Source: Lachnospiraceae bacterium UBA7598 (GTDB taxonomy: Bacteria > Bacillota > Clostridia > Lachnospirales > Lachnospiraceae). Taken from it: a stretch of 6,258 nucleotides of DNA. This document shows positions 6,061 through 6,258 of this stretch, in pieces; the stretch's first letter is position 1, and each line of letters starts with the position of its first letter. A model generated the notes under the pieces. It searched no databases. It saw only the letters and a program-made list of their open reading frames with translations, and was not told the origin of the DNA. The position numbers were made by a program, and so were the translations under genes. The stretch lies in NCBI GenBank assembly GCA_002474415.1, contig DLQV01000107.1, positions 9,679-15,936 on the forward strand, written 5' to 3'.

Positions 6061-6258
6061 ATGAATATTGATTACGGTCAGTTTTACAGAGGAGCAACGA
6101 ATATTCCTTCATATGGGAACGGTACATATAAGAAAGATACCCTTGTAAAGTATGAATTTAACACTACGGATGAACATGGCAACAAGGTTATGGACAAGAT
6201 GTCAAGGGAAGAAACTCTGCAGGCGATGAAGGATATTGGTTCGCAGTATGGAGATGCG
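6061..6258 (+). CDS. Unrecognised small protein, 3'-truncated by the window edge
   Basis: The ATG at 6061 opens a frame of 66 codons that runs off the right edge without a stop. GAGAGG at 6049-6054 lies 6 nt upstream and serves as ribosome site. I do not recognise the family. The visible part is hydrophilic with no signal peptide or membrane helix. Residues 2-20 (starting NIDYGQFYRG) align without gaps to residues 17-35 of the preceding FliD-like protein: seven of 19 or so positions are identical and most others are conservative, e.g. Val/Ile, Phe/Tyr and Leu/Phe. Residues about 48-61 (SREETLQAMKDIGS) look helical. The 79-nt gap from the preceding gene shows no terminator, so it probably belongs to the same LytTR-controlled operon. 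Confidence 0.75.
   Translation, partial: MNIDYGQFYRGATNIPSYGNGTYKKDTLVKYEFNTTDEHGNKVMDKMSREETLQAMKDIGSQYGDA

Overview
The window looks like a chromosomal segment from a low-GC Gram-positive, most likely a clostridial gut bacterium of the Lachnospiraceae type. The basis is the A/T-rich coding DNA, strong AGGAGG-like ribosome binding sites and the family mix: a CHASE-type hybrid kinase, an AgrC/AgrA-like GHKL kinase with a LytTR regulator, and FlxA-like and FliD-like small proteins. The genus cannot be read from this sequence. All genes lie on the + strand.

Layout. (1) Positions 1-1913 hold most of a membrane-bound hybrid histidine kinase whose 5' end lies outside the window. (2) Positions 1914-2168 are a control region with a two-part direct repeat (TTCACAAC twice, 21 bp apart) and two TATAAT boxes. 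(3) Positions 2169-4249 are a tightly coupled pair: a LytTR response regulator and a multi-pass GHKL sensor kinase overlapping it by 4 nt. (4) Positions 4250-4424 are a second control region carrying an almost identical direct repeat. (5) From 4425 to the right edge runs a set of small, Lys/Ser/Thr/Asp/Asn-rich proteins with no signal peptide or membrane segment: a FlxA-like coiled-coil protein, a short protein resembling the C-terminal part of FliD, and the start of a third protein cut by the window edge.

How it may work together. The direct repeats have the architecture of LytTR-family binding sites: repeated half-sites on the same helix face, two turns apart. One copy precedes the regulator-kinase pair and one precedes the FlxA-like operon. 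The simplest reading is that the kinase senses an extracellular cue, possibly a peptide as in agr systems, and phosphorylates the LytTR regulator. The regulator then activates its own operon and the FlxA/FliD-like operon. No agrB/agrD-like peptide gene is visible here. The function of the output proteins is unknown.

The best candidate for an undescribed system is this regulator plus its output module. Two adjacent output proteins share an N-terminal motif (about N-[VI]-D-[FY]-x-x-[LF]-[FY]-R-G), which may be a common targeting or assembly signal.
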